Source: Tannerella sp. (GTDB lineage: Bacteria > Bacteroidota > Bacteroidia > Bacteroidales > Tannerellaceae). From it: a stretch of 41,346 bases of DNA. Under the pieces are notes generated by a model, which had not been told where the DNA came from, searched no databases, and saw only the letters and a program-made list of their open reading frames with translations. The position numbers and the translations under genes were made by a program. The stretch lies in the NCBI GenBank assembly GCA_031285565.1, contig JAITVY010000034.1, forward strand, positions 1-41,346. Reading direction: 5' to 3'. Shown here one piece after another: positions 26,742 through 35,585 of this stretch (position 1 is the stretch's first letter; the number at the start of each line of letters is the position of its first letter).

Positions 26742-29700
26742 TAGTATTCCCCTTGCCCTTTTGCTATATTTAGAATATCGGTAACTCTCTCATCATTTTC
26801 TTGCAGTTCCATAGCTTTAGCAATGGCACGTCTTACCTTTTTCGTTTTTGTAGGCGGAACACCATCTTTCCATCCATCCATTGCATTTGTAACAATGCTT
26901 TCATGGATAGCTAAAGCTAATTTTTCATCTTTATCAAGATTATCATATAAGGCTTTTTGTGCATCTGTCTTTATACTATCCGGATATGTGAATTGAGTCT
27001 TATTTTTGTTATTCTGAACAAGCTCAATCAGTTTCTTGATATGCTCTTTATAATCCGTTTTTCCTTGCTTAACATCATCTATCAGCTTTTGTAGAATATC
27101 TGATAGCTTATCATAATATGCTGGATTATTAGGTCTTTCATAGATGAAGACCTTTCGCATATTTGCTTGTAAAGTCTCCGCTATGGATTTCAGATTATTA
27201 CGAATACCTTTGGGTAACTTTCCGAATGCATCTTCTCCGGCAATAGCAACTAAATCGAGAAATGAGGTATCGTTAAAAACCAATAATTCTTCACTATCAT
27301 CGGCTCTGACATAAGCGTCAATCAACTGGCGCATAGCCGGGTCATACATTTTAAGGTCAATTGCATCACCGCTTTTAAGTTTAATTTCGTCTTTCAGGTC
27401 ATTATAAAAATCAACCTTTTCTTTCACTTTGGCGGCTTCGTCCTGAGTATATCCGGCTGTATAAATATCATTGGCAATGTCGATATATTTTCTGACCAAA
27501 TTACTCACTAACTTATATAACTTATCACGTTTTTCTGCGTTGTCCTCTCTCTCTTGTGTTTGTAGTTCATAAGGAGTCGATTCGCTGTAAACGAAGTATT
27601 CAAAGAACTTTTCACGAGTTTGCGGATAAACAACCTCGCACAATGTAACAACTGCCTGTAATGCATCTTCCAAAGCTTTTCGACCTTCTTGAAGGCGATC
27701 AGTTAATAGCCCCTGTATGTCTTCTTGGTCGTATTCTTCAAATGCTTCGGTAGTATAATCTTTAATAGAAGAGGCTATTGAGTTGAATAAATCCTGATAG
27801 TCTATGATATAACCATAGTCTTTTTCTTCTCCGTTCACTCTATTTACACGACAAATAGCTTGAAACAGACTATGATTTACCATATTCTTATCAATATATA
27901 GATATGTTGCTGAAGGTGCATCAAATCCGGTCAATAACTTATCAACCACAATAAGGAGTTTCATTGACCCCGGATTTTCTATAAAATCTTTTTTAGCCCA
28001 TTCTTCATATTGTTCCGACATTTTACCATCCAACATTTTTTTGTAGACATCATATTTAAATTCTTCTTCTGTCTTTCCTTCGCCAACACATTCACCTTTT
28101 ATGTCGTTCAATTCTGCACCATAACTGGTAACAACCGCACAATATCCTTTTAACGTTGTTTCCTGAAATACTTCCCAATAACGGCAAGCCTGATAAATGC
28201 TGTCTGCAACAAGCATGGCATTACCAAAACCGCCAGCCAACGCCCGCTTTGTATCCATATCCTGACAAATATCAGCAGCAATACGTTGTACTCGCTCCTT
28301 ACTGCTAAACAGTTTTTCCATACGTGCCCAACGTTGTTTCAATATAGCAGAAGCAACATTGGAAAGACCTAATGTTCGCTTTTCAAACCATTCGTCGATT
28401 TTGTTTTTATTGCCAAGATATTGCTCCACATTTCGGGCTTCATAACGTAAGTCCAAAACGACTTTATCTTCTACTGCTTCATTAAATTTATAGGTATGGA
28501 TATAGCTACCAAATGTTTCTAGCGAGGTCTTTTTTTCTGTTTTCAACAACGGGGTTCCTGTAAAACCGACCAGCATGACATCATCTCCCATGATTTTCCT
28601 CATGGCTTCATGCATGTAGCCTCCCTGCGTTCTATGACATTCGTCAACAAATACATACAAATTCCCTTTGGCTTTAAAATTTGCGGGCAGTGAATTAGCA
28701 ACTTCTTCCAAGTATTTATCCAATGGCTTTCTGCGTTTTCTGCCGTATAAGTCTTGTTCTTCATCAGCTGAACCTTTTCCGAATTTGTGAATAAGCGTAC
28801 AAATAAGCCAAGGATTGGCATTGTTCAGCATACCAATTAATTGATAACCACTCTTCGCTCTTTTTACTTCCTCTCCTGCATTTTTGAATGCATTTTCGAT
28901 TTGCTTGTCTAATTCATCACGATCAGTTATAATCACCACACGCGCGTCATCTATATTTTCATGAATCCAACGCGCAAGCCATACCATTGTTAAACTTTTA
29001 CCCGAACCTTGTGAATGCCAAATTATTCCACTCTCTTTATTCCTGACACGAGGTTGCGCTGCTTTTACGCCAAAGTATTGGTTGGGACGACATGCTTTTT
29101 TACGCCCTCCATCGAAGATTGTGTAATCGTGTATTAATTCTAAAAACCTATCTTTATTGAAAAGTTGGAGGACACTTCTATCTAATTCATTCTTCTCTTC
29201 AGGATTAGTTTCTTTCCAACGAAGCCAGAATTTTTCAGGCGTATCAATTACTCCATAGTATAATCCTTCCGTATCATTACCCGCAAAAAGGAATTGCATA
29301 GTAGTGAAAAATTGAGGAATAAAAGCATCTTTCTGATTATCCAAATTTTGACGAATACCATTGTGGACTGAACTTGTACACCGCTTTAACTCGATCACGC
29401 CTAAAGCGATTCCATTGACGTAAATAACTAAATCGAGACGTTTGGTGGCTTTTTCTCTTCCTTTTATAGAGACTTCTTCTGCAATGTAGAAGTCATTTTC
29501 ATCTGGACTATTCCAATCTATCAGGTGGACGTATTTCTTTTGTTCGCCTACTTCCGGCAGGATATTTACTCCATATCGTAAAAGATTATAAACTCTCAGA
29601 TTGGCTTGATACAGATTGCCACTTAAGTCGTTAGCTTCTCGTTTGAGAATAGTAATCGCTTTTGTGATTTCAGAATCGGCATATCTTTTCTTTTTAAGGA

Positions 29701-29845
29701 ATTTTCTCAACCACTTTTCTTCAATATTACTATTGTTCTCACGATCTTTCCAATCGCCCAGAAAAGTATACCCCAAACGTTTTTCGAATAATTCAATTAA
29801 GCGTTTCTGTGTTCGTATTTCTTTTTCGCCAATGTGAGAATCCAT
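26741..29845 (-). CDS. hsdR: type I restriction enzyme R subunit (HsdR)
   Basis: A 1034-residue motor-nuclease that translocates and cuts unmethylated DNA within the M2-S-R complex. The N-terminal PD-(D/E)XK nuclease has Asp138 in KRLDLVIYVNG and Glu152-x-Lys154 in VIELKRC. The SF2 helicase follows: motif I HSQGSGKSLTM (Lys283), motif II VFVDECHRTQGG (Asp401-His404), motif III LVGFTGTPLL, and late motifs LLTGFDAP and QAICRVNR. The C-terminal part (about 750-1034) should dock to M/S. Full length with no lesions. It starts 5 bases after hsdS. Confidence 0.96.
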   Translation of the reverse strand: MDSHIGEKEIRTQKRLIELFEKRLGYTFLGDWKDRENNSNIEEKWLRKFLKKKRYADSEITKAITILKREANDLSGNLYQANLRVYNLLRYGVNILPEVGEQKKYVHLIDWNSPDENDFYIAEEVSIKGREKATKRLDLVIYVNGIALGVIELKRCTSSVHNGIRQNLDNQKDAFIPQFFTTMQFLFAGNDTEGLYYGVIDTPEKFWLRWKETNPEEKNELDRSVLQLFNKDRFLELIHDYTIFDGGRKKACRPNQYFGVKAAQPRVRNKESGIIWHSQGSGKSLTMVWLARWIHENIDDARVVIITDRDELDKQIENAFKNAGEEVKRAKSGYQLIGMLNNANPWLICTLIHKFGKGSADEEQDLYGRKRRKPLDKYLEEVANSLPANFKAKGNLYVFVDECHRTQGGYMHEAMRKIMGDDVMLVGFTGTPLLKTEKKTSLETFGSYIHTYKFNEAVEDKVVLDLRYEARNVEQYLGNKNKIDEWFEKRTLGLSNVASAILKQRWARMEKLFSSKERVQRIAADICQDMDTKRALAGGFGNAMLVADSIYQACRYWEVFQETTLKGYCAVVTSYGAELNDIKGECVGEGKTEEEFKYDVYKKMLDGKMSEQYEEWAKKDFIENPGSMKLLIVVDKLLTGFDAPSATYLYIDKNMVNHSLFQAICRVNRVNGEEKDYGYIIDYQDLFNSIASSIKDYTTEAFEEYDQEDIQGLLTDRLQEGRKALEDALQAVVTLCEVVYPQTREKFFEYFVYSESTPYELQTQEREDNAEKRDKLYKLVSNLVRKYIDIANDIYTAGYTQDEAAKVKEKVDFYNDLKDEIKLKSGDAIDLKMYDPAMRQLIDAYVRADDSEELLVFNDTSFLDLVAIAGEDAFGKLPKGIRNNLKSIAETLQANMRKVFIYERPNNPAYYDKLSDILQKLIDDVKQGKTDYKEHIKKLIELVQNNKNKTQFTYPDSIKTDAQKALYDNLDKDEKLALAIHESIVTNAMDGWKDGVPPTKTKKVRRAIAKAMELQENDERVTDILNIAKGQGEY

Positions 29846-29850
29846 AGGTC

Positions 29851-31641
29851 TTATATTTTAAATAATCTTATACTTTCATTTATCGCATTTTGAATATGTA
29901 TATCTGAAAAATGTGATTTATCTAATTTTGCTTTCCATTTTGGAATAGAAGCAAGATATGTCTTTATTGTCGAAACGGTTGCATCTATGCCTTTTTCTTC
30001 CAAGTCACACACAGCCATGTCTACTGTTGCTAATGTCTCCAAAATCCACGGTTTAAATTGTCGGAACTGCTCAACCCAATTTTGAATATCCAATCCGTAC
30101 CATTGCGTAAAATAGTCTACCGCTTCTTGAATGTTTTCTTGGGGGACAAAAGCATCATAACCTTTCGCATTTTTCACTAACGTGAAGTACCTGTTCTTCT
30201 CACCAATATTTTCAGACCCACCATATCTTGCCTTCGGATTATAGGGACCGGCCGCAAACTTATTGTAATCAACAACTTTGCAATCATGTTTTCTATGAAT
30301 AAAATAAGATAGTTTTGTGTACATAAAACGAGACAAAGGTTCTTCTGCCGTTCCAAATCGATCAACCAAAAAGCTGATTATAATAGCTTCATCGAATTGT
30401 TTGCTATGCTTCTTTTTATCTATAGGTACTACTTTAACTTCTTCTATTGTATTCGAGGTTACATCTATTAACCGTATCTGACCAGTTAATAGTTGTTGCA
30501 TCATACCGGATTTTATTTGCAGATATTTATCTCGTTTCTTTTCCAACTGCGCAATTTCGTTATCCATATCAGTTAGGACTTGAGCAATAGCATTTTGTTC
30601 TTCTTTTGTAGGGGGTAAGAAGATTATTAATTTACTATATTCTGATATCCAATATCTCTGATGATCGTTAAGCGGAAACTTGATAGTCTGTATAATATTA
30701 TATATTAAATAAATATTGTCTGACTTATTTCTAATTTTAAGAATTTTTAAAGCAGAAGACTTTACCTTAAATGGAAAGTTTACAAATTTGCTTGAAGTGA
30801 TAAAGTCATCAAATAAAATAATAGGTATATCATTAAAAATTCCCGAATCTTCATTTGTATAACCAAGTATAAAAGACTTTCCTGGAGTTAAAACAGGTAT
30901 TCCATTTGTAATATATTCTGTACTCTTTACTATATATTTAGTCGGTTGTTCATATGAAAGTAATTCTTCTAAGGTTTTTTCTTCCCATTTTCCTGTAAAT
31001 CCTTGTAATCTTTTCTTTCCTGTAAGCAATTCCCGCATTGCTCCTTGCTTGATATTCTTTTTCTTTTTAATTTGCTTGTTTAAAGCATTTATCAAAACAT
31101 CAATATCGGAAAGAGCATTCGCTATGGCTTGTTGCTCTTTAACATCGCAAGGACAGCATATTGGTAACTGTTTAACGATCTTTGCTGTATAACTTTGCTG
31201 CTTAGTTCCTTGGCAGTATTTAAATGCAAGATAGTTTGCGTATTGGCGGTAAAAATAAAATAAATATTCTGTAATTAGCTTAGACGTTGGATAAATAGCC
31301 ATACATGACTGATTGGTTGTAGCTGGTTTTCCAACAAAAGCACAACGTCCTCGAGTTCCTTCTGCTTCTAATCCTGTTATTGCCATTAAAAAAGTTCCAA
31401 CAGGATGTTCTTTTAGGTTCGTTTCTATTTTAGCTTTAGCAGAAATATGCTCCAATGTCTCAGTAATCCAATTATAATTTAACTCACCACTTGATATCCA
31501 AAGAATATCTCCATTATAGAAACTTGGTATAGCACGATATGGTGTTGCGCCACTTGTAAAACCATCTAAAAGTTCCCCAAATGTGGCAATAGTCCAATTT
31601 AATGGAATTAATCCAAATTCAGTATCTTTCCCCTCTTTCAT
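29851..31641 (-). CDS. hsdS: type I RM specificity subunit (HsdS) with extra C-terminal domain
   Basis: 596 residues, well above the usual 380-450. TRD1 is about 10-165, followed by a conserved spacer helix (EQQAIANALSDIDVLINALN, about 169-188). TRD2 is about 215-345, followed by the second spacer (QNAIAQVLTDMDNEIAQLEK, about 349-368, and QQLLTGQIRL). The two TRDs read the two halves of a bipartite site that cannot be predicted here. Residues about 410-596 form an additional domain (FMYTKLSYFIHRKHDCKVVD, then FAAGPYNPKARYGGSE) faintly reminiscent of Panacea/SocA-type domains; that assignment is weak. It overlaps hsdM by 4 bases (ATGA). Confidence 0.93.
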   Translation of the reverse strand: MKEGKDTEFGLIPLNWTIATFGELLDGFTSGATPYRAIPSFYNGDILWISSGELNYNWITETLEHISAKAKIETNLKEHPVGTFLMAITGLEAEGTRGRCAFVGKPATTNQSCMAIYPTSKLITEYLFYFYRQYANYLAFKYCQGTKQQSYTAKIVKQLPICCPCDVKEQQAIANALSDIDVLINALNKQIKKKKNIKQGAMRELLTGKKRLQGFTGKWEEKTLEELLSYEQPTKYIVKSTEYITNGIPVLTPGKSFILGYTNEDSGIFNDIPIILFDDFITSSKFVNFPFKVKSSALKILKIRNKSDNIYLIYNIIQTIKFPLNDHQRYWISEYSKLIIFLPPTKEEQNAIAQVLTDMDNEIAQLEKKRDKYLQIKSGMMQQLLTGQIRLIDVTSNTIEEVKVVPIDKKKHSKQFDEAIIISFLVDRFGTAEEPLSRFMYTKLSYFIHRKHDCKVVDYNKFAAGPYNPKARYGGSENIGEKNRYFTLVKNAKGYDAFVPQENIQEAVDYFTQWYGLDIQNWVEQFRQFKPWILETLATVDMAVCDLEEKGIDATVSTIKTYLASIPKWKAKLDKSHFSDIHIQNAINESIRLFKI

Positions 31642-34073
31642 AATTGAAGCCCCATTTGTTCTAAGTGTTGCATAACTTTAGCCTCTAATAACTCTACTTC
31701 TTTGTTTAGCTCAGGTAAAGTTTGCTCATACCGTTCTTCCAAACCCTGCAACTTGCTGTTTAATGTTTGGCTTACTTGTTGGATTTCGGCTACTAGTCTA
31801 TCTCCAAAAGCAGCCAACCATTTGTTGGTTACTAACTTCTTTATATCTTCTTCAGACAAAGATGTATATTTTTGCAGCACTTGTTCCAATAAATCCGAAT
31901 TGTCATCTTTTAATTGCTTTTTATAATCTGCAATAATATTGGAGCGATTAATATATTCTTGCAAGATCTTAGCTTCTTCACCATCTGTTGTTTTCAGCCT
32001 TTTCTGTACATTCCCTTTATTTAGCTTGTTATCTGCATAATTACTCGTGTCTAAATATGAGTCGGAATATTCTTCTATCAATTCATTCAGGCTAGTCTCT
32101 GCACTTAATAGTTTTTCTTCTAAAAAAGCAATTTTCTCTTTTTCTGTTGAGAAGTACTCATCCACAACACAATCAACAGGAAGTAAGTCGCATGCAATAT
32201 CTTTAATTGTTTTAGCTTCTTTTTCTTTCTTCGGTTTTTCTTCCGCTCCTTCTCTCTTCTTTTTTTCAGTTGGTTGAGGCACATAAGTTTGAGCTTTCCA
32301 ACCATCAGATTCAATCAAATAAAGATCATCCTGGAAGGTTTCTGCGCAGTAATTCATTAGTTGATCATAAACATCATATTTATCAACCAGTTTGGAATTT
32401 GCAAACTTTTCCAACACAGAATTACCCATTGCCTCAATCATTTGTTTTGGTTTAAATGAATTAGGGCGTAGGTCTTGAAATTGAGGTAGCCACATTTGGC
32501 TCCATTCGGCATAACTCTGAAACAGCTCTCTATGTTGGTTATAAAAATCGGGGTGATTATTTATGACCTCTTTAATATTTTGTTTTTCAGGAATAAAATC
32601 AAAAAAGCCATTTCTTCCATCTTTTCTAAATAATACCTGTTGTAAAGAAGGGCATGCTTCCCAATAGCGATAGAATTGTTCAACATCATGTTCCGGAATT
32701 CCTCCTTTTAGGTGGGCTTCAATATTCTGAATTACTTCATCATCTTCCGCATCAATATAGCGAGGTAAATTCAGATTATATTCATTATTCTTTATCTCTT
32801 CATTTTTTACAAATCGGGCATAGTGCGCGACATCTTCAAAAGCGTCCCATGCATCAACTATTCGCCGAATGTCTTGCTCTCGTAAGCGATTTTTATTCCC
32901 GTCTTTTATAAAACCACTCTTGGCATCTATCATAAATATACCTTTCCGACTTGCTGCATCTTCTTTGTCTATGATTATAATGCAGGCAGGAATCCCTGTT
33001 CCATAAAAGAGATTTGAAGGTAATCCGATAATTCCTTTTATATAACCTCTTTTGATAAGATACTTCCTTATATCTGCTTCAGCATTACCCCTGAACAGTA
33101 CTCCATGTGGGAGGATACATGCACCTTTCCCTTTATCTTTCAATGAGCGAATGATATGTAATAGAAAAGCATAGTCTCCGTTTTTCTCAGGAGGAACACC
33201 TATAGTATGCTCATTCCAACGTTCATATTTATCGTTTGTCTTAGCACTCTTTAACCATGATTTTTGCGAAAATGGTGGATTGGCTACTGCGTAGGAAAAT
33301 GTGATTAAATTGTCATCTTTCAAAAATTGTGGATTATTAAGCGTATCCCCTGAGCGAATATCATAAGTTTCGTACCCATGTAATATCATATTCATTTTAG
33401 CCAATCCCACAGTAGTTATGTCGTACTCTTGCCCATAGAGGGCAGCACCGTTAGGGGCTTCGGACAAAGCCCGTAACAACAGTGAAGCCGAGCCACATGT
33501 CGGGTCATATATGGGCACATTAGGACGTGTTTCCTTATTCAAACCGATAACTTTAGCCATTACTCTGCTTACTTCCGCAGGGGTATAGAATTGTCCTTTG
33601 CTTTTTCCGCTTTCAGTGGCAAAGTGTTTCATCAGATATTCATAAGCATCACCCATCAAATCATCGTCATTTGCTTGATTTTTGCCGAAATTTAATCCTG
33701 AAGATTGGAATATGCCGATTAAATTACTTACTGTCTGAACTAAGTCTTTTCCTTTTCCCAGTTTACTTTCATCACTAAAGTCCGCCTCTTTAAACATCCC
33801 ATCTAAATCGTTAGCCTCTTCCCATGCAGCAAGTTTTATGTTCATTTGCTCGCCAATGTTCGTTTTTCCTTTCAGTTTGACCATGTCCTCGAAAGAACAA
33901 CCATCAGGAACTTCAATTAACGATTCTATATTATGTTTAGCTTTATCTGAAACGTATTTAATAAAAAGCATAGCCAATACATAGTTTTTGTATTGACTAG
34001 CGTCCATCCCTCCACGTAATTCATCACAACTACGCCAAAGGGTACTATATAATTCTGATTTTTTAATTGCCAT
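31638..34073 (-). CDS. hsdM: type I RM DNA adenine methyltransferase (HsdM)
   Basis: 811 residues. The N-terminal HsdM domain is at 1-140. The N6-adenine methyltransferase core has GQFYTPAEVSRVM (about 160-172), the AdoMet motif IYDPTCGSASLLL (about 188-200) and catalytic NPPF at 265-268. Methylation of the host site prevents self-cutting. Residues about 480-811 form a long extension with charged coiled-coil segments (KKKREGAEEKPKKEKEAKTI, LEERYEQTLPELNKEVELLE) that likely holds HsdS. The start codon lies inside the end of the XRE reading frame, suggesting translational coupling to that regulator before it acquired a stop codon. Confidence 0.96.
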   Translation of the reverse strand: MAIKKSELYSTLWRSCDELRGGMDASQYKNYVLAMLFIKYVSDKAKHNIESLIEVPDGCSFEDMVKLKGKTNIGEQMNIKLAAWEEANDLDGMFKEADFSDESKLGKGKDLVQTVSNLIGIFQSSGLNFGKNQANDDDLMGDAYEYLMKHFATESGKSKGQFYTPAEVSRVMAKVIGLNKETRPNVPIYDPTCGSASLLLRALSEAPNGAALYGQEYDITTVGLAKMNMILHGYETYDIRSGDTLNNPQFLKDDNLITFSYAVANPPFSQKSWLKSAKTNDKYERWNEHTIGVPPEKNGDYAFLLHIIRSLKDKGKGACILPHGVLFRGNAEADIRKYLIKRGYIKGIIGLPSNLFYGTGIPACIIIIDKEDAASRKGIFMIDAKSGFIKDGNKNRLREQDIRRIVDAWDAFEDVAHYARFVKNEEIKNNEYNLNLPRYIDAEDDEVIQNIEAHLKGGIPEHDVEQFYRYWEACPSLQQVLFRKDGRNGFFDFIPEKQNIKEVINNHPDFYNQHRELFQSYAEWSQMWLPQFQDLRPNSFKPKQMIEAMGNSVLEKFANSKLVDKYDVYDQLMNYCAETFQDDLYLIESDGWKAQTYVPQPTEKKKREGAEEKPKKEKEAKTIKDIACDLLPVDCVVDEYFSTEKEKIAFLEEKLLSAETSLNELIEEYSDSYLDTSNYADNKLNKGNVQKRLKTTDGEEAKILQEYINRSNIIADYKKQLKDDNSDLLEQVLQKYTSLSEEDIKKLVTNKWLAAFGDRLVAEIQQVSQTLNSKLQGLEERYEQTLPELNKEVELLEAKVMQHLEQMGLQL

Positions 34074-34122
34074 TTTCTTTTTCCTGATTATTTTCTTCGG
34101 TCAATAATTTCTTCACACTTAC

Positions 34123-34278
34123 TTAAAGTAATCTTGCTATTTCATAAAGCGTTTCCAAATTTGGCTGCTTGCGGTTGCAAGTATAAGCATTCACTATCTT
34201 GAATTTTTCATCCAATTTTTCAGCGAGCCATATTTGTTTGATCCCTTTTTTGTTGAGAATCTCTTTTATCCGATTCAT
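34123..34278 (-). CDS. small XRE-family HTH regulator, apparently truncated by a nonsense codon
   Basis: Minus-strand ATG at 34278 gives 51 residues (MNRIKEILNKKGIKQIWLAE, KLDEKFKIVNAYTCNRKQPN, LETLYEIARLL) and then TAA at 34123-34125. The frame continues past the stop as VSVKKLLTEENNQEKENGN and ends at 34063, overlapping the hsdM start (AATGGCAATTAA). The usual XRE ending ARLLxVSVKKLL spans the stop exactly, so one base change (for example AAA or AAT to TAA) probably cut a roughly 71-residue regulator. The remaining part keeps the HTH but loses the last helix. It lies at the head of the RM operon, where such regulators delay or limit restriction expression. Confidence 0.7.
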   Translation of the reverse strand: MNRIKEILNKKGIKQIWLAEKLDEKFKIVNAYTCNRKQPNLETLYEIARLL

Positions 34279-34301
34279 GATTAAGATATTTAATTTGACC
34301 T

Positions 34302-34309
34302 CAAAGATA
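34302..34309 (-). promoter_or_regulatory. promoter -7 box for the XRE-hsdMSR-RADAR operon
   Basis: Minus-strand TATCTTTG, an exact TAnnTTTG match, 24 bases upstream of the XRE start. No clear -33 TTTG was seen. This is the only good box upstream of the whole minus-strand operon. Confidence 0.5.
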
Positions 34310-34757
34310 GAAAATTTAGCGTTATATTTACATGGTTGTTTTATTTTAAGTATTTCTATTCTAATAGATTATTTTGAGGGGTGCCATCTAAGAATCTAAT
34401 GAACAGCATTTAGTAATACAATGATTTTAACAATTTAAAAAGCATAACAATTATATAATGACATTGTTCCTGTTTTATATATTTCATCTCATCCTCAATT
34501 AGTTTAGTAAATCCAGAAAAAAGTTTAATGTATAGATGAAGAATAAATTTAGAACAATAAGCCATAGCCTCTGAAAGACGAAATGTTAAAAAACAACATG
34601 ATGCTTTTGTTTCGCTGTATTTACAATCTGAATAAACCTAAGCAATGATGGAGATAGTTTGGCTATATGCAACATAACTGATAAGAAATGAATCTCTTAG
34701 AAATTGATTTGATGAAAAAATCTCCTGCTTTTATGAACAATTTCTCAAAACAATCAT
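34310..34757. other. AT-rich intergenic region between the defence operon and the mobilization module
   Basis: About 450 bases with no ORF of note, no RNA structure that stood out, and strongly AT-rich composition. It separates the leftward defence operon from the rightward RNA/symE unit, so it may hold further regulatory sites for both. Confidence 0.3.
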
Positions 34758-34765
34758 TACCTTTG
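34758..34765 (+). promoter_or_regulatory. promoter -7 box for the structured RNA/symE unit
   Basis: TACCTTTG, an exact TAnnTTTG match. The expected transcription start, about 5-7 bases downstream (near 34771), coincides with the first paired base of the structured RNA, which supports its use. No clear -33 TTTG. Confidence 0.5.
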
Positions 34766-34770
34766 CAATG

Positions 34771-34936
34771 TCAAACCTTTTCTTGAAGGCGGGGTAAGCT
34801 CGCCAAAATGATTGCGGGCATTTTTTATGTCCAAAATTTAATGATATGCGGTTCCAGTACCCCCGTGCGGAGTGTTAATGCACCCGCAAACGCCTTCAAG
34901 GGGTTTGACAACGGGAAAGGCTGGAACCGTTTTTTT
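34771..34936 (+). ncRNA. structured RNA or attenuator upstream of symE-like gene
   Basis: A roughly 165-nt GC-richer segment in AT-rich surroundings with extensive pairing. Outer helix: GTCAAACC...CTTGAAGGCG (34770-34791) with CGCCTTCAAG...GGTTTGAC (34891-34909). Second helix: TTGCGGG...ATT (34812-34822) with AAT..CCCGCAA (about 34878-34890). Third helix: CGGTTCCAG (34849-34857) with CTGGAACCG (34921-34929), extended by CCCGT/ACGGG and followed directly by seven T residues (34930-34936). The third helix interleaves with the other two, so it is either a pseudoknot or a competing terminator. Promoter box, structure and T-tract together define an RNA gene or attenuated leader. No known family could be assigned. 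Confidence 0.55.
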
Positions 34937-34956
34937 AATTTCCGCCGTCACTTAAT

Positions 34957-35286
34957 ATGTTTTCAATCATGTCAAACCCCGAAAACAAAACCCAAAAGGC
35001 AAAACCTGCCCGAGTAATCAAAAAGATTATTACTTCCCGAAAGGATGAAGTCAGTACACAAATCAAAACTGAAGAGCCCAAAGTCCGCTATTTGAAACTT
35101 CACCCATTCATTCGGGAATCAAGTTCAAAAGGCTTTCCCAAATCTCCTTCAACTGTAGTTCCTGAACTGCGCTTATGTGGCAATTGGCTGGAAGAGGCAG
35201 GCTTTTTACCCTGCAACTACGTCAGTGTTACTGTAATGGAGGAACTTCTGATTATCCGCTCATCCAAAGAGCAGGAATCCGATTAA
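34957..35286 (+). CDS. SymE-like type I toxin family protein
   Basis: 109 residues (ATG at 34969, MSNPENKTQKAK, is an alternative start). The N-terminal half is basic and low-complexity. The C-terminal SymE/AbrB-like fold is at about 70-101 (ELRLCGNWLEEAGFLPCNYV, then VTVMEELLIIR). E. coli SymE is an SOS-induced toxin controlled by an antisense RNA. Many Bacteroidetes mobile elements carry short SymE-like proteins whose activity is unproven. It begins 20 bases after the T-tract of the structured RNA, so its expression probably depends on read-through of that structure. Confidence 0.75.
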   Translation: MFSIMSNPENKTQKAKPARVIKKIITSRKDEVSTQIKTEEPKVRYLKLHPFIRESSSKGFPKSPSTVVPELRLCGNWLEEAGFLPCNYVSVTVMEELLIIRSSKEQESD

Positions 35287-35440
35287 AACACAACAAGGGT
35301 TGTTTGGAATAATCCGGACAACTCTTGTAATATCCTTTTGATTGGTATATAAGATTGTTATCAAACACAATTCGTTATAACTAAAAACCAATACATATTT
35401 TTCTCCTTTTTTATAACTGCTATACATTCCCAATAATGAA

Positions 35441-35543
35441 AGAATAAATAAAGCAAGGCTTTCCCAGAAAATACGCTTTTTGTCAGTAGGCAAAAAGGAA
35501 GATTTTCTGGGAAACCTTTAGGCTCGGCCTTGCTGTTTTATTC
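35441..35543. repeat. 100-nt nested inverted repeat between convergent genes
   Basis: Nested arms: GAATAAA / TTTTATTC at the outside, GCAAGGC (about 35453) / GCCTTGC (about 35527), a perfect 13-bp TTTCCCAGAAAAT (about 35460-35472) / ATTTTCTGGGAAA (35502-35514), and an inner CTTTTTG / CAAAAAG (about 35477-35498). It lies between symE (plus) and the membrane-protein gene (minus), which converge, so a bidirectional terminator is possible. The length and nesting exceed a usual terminator. The rest of 35287-35585 holds no convincing gene. Confidence 0.6.
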
Positions 35544-35585
35544 TTGCCTTGTATCTTTGTATAGCAGATGTAAAAAAGGACTCTT

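Noticed and set aside
35260..35493. Minus-strand 77-codon ORF with a hydrophobic segment (MPTDKKRIFWESLALFILSL)
   Set aside because: It starts within the loop of the nested inverted repeat, overlaps the symE 3' end and lacks a promoter or convincing start context; the hydrophobic run comes from AT-rich hairpin sequence. Kept out as a gene, though a small membrane peptide is not excluded.
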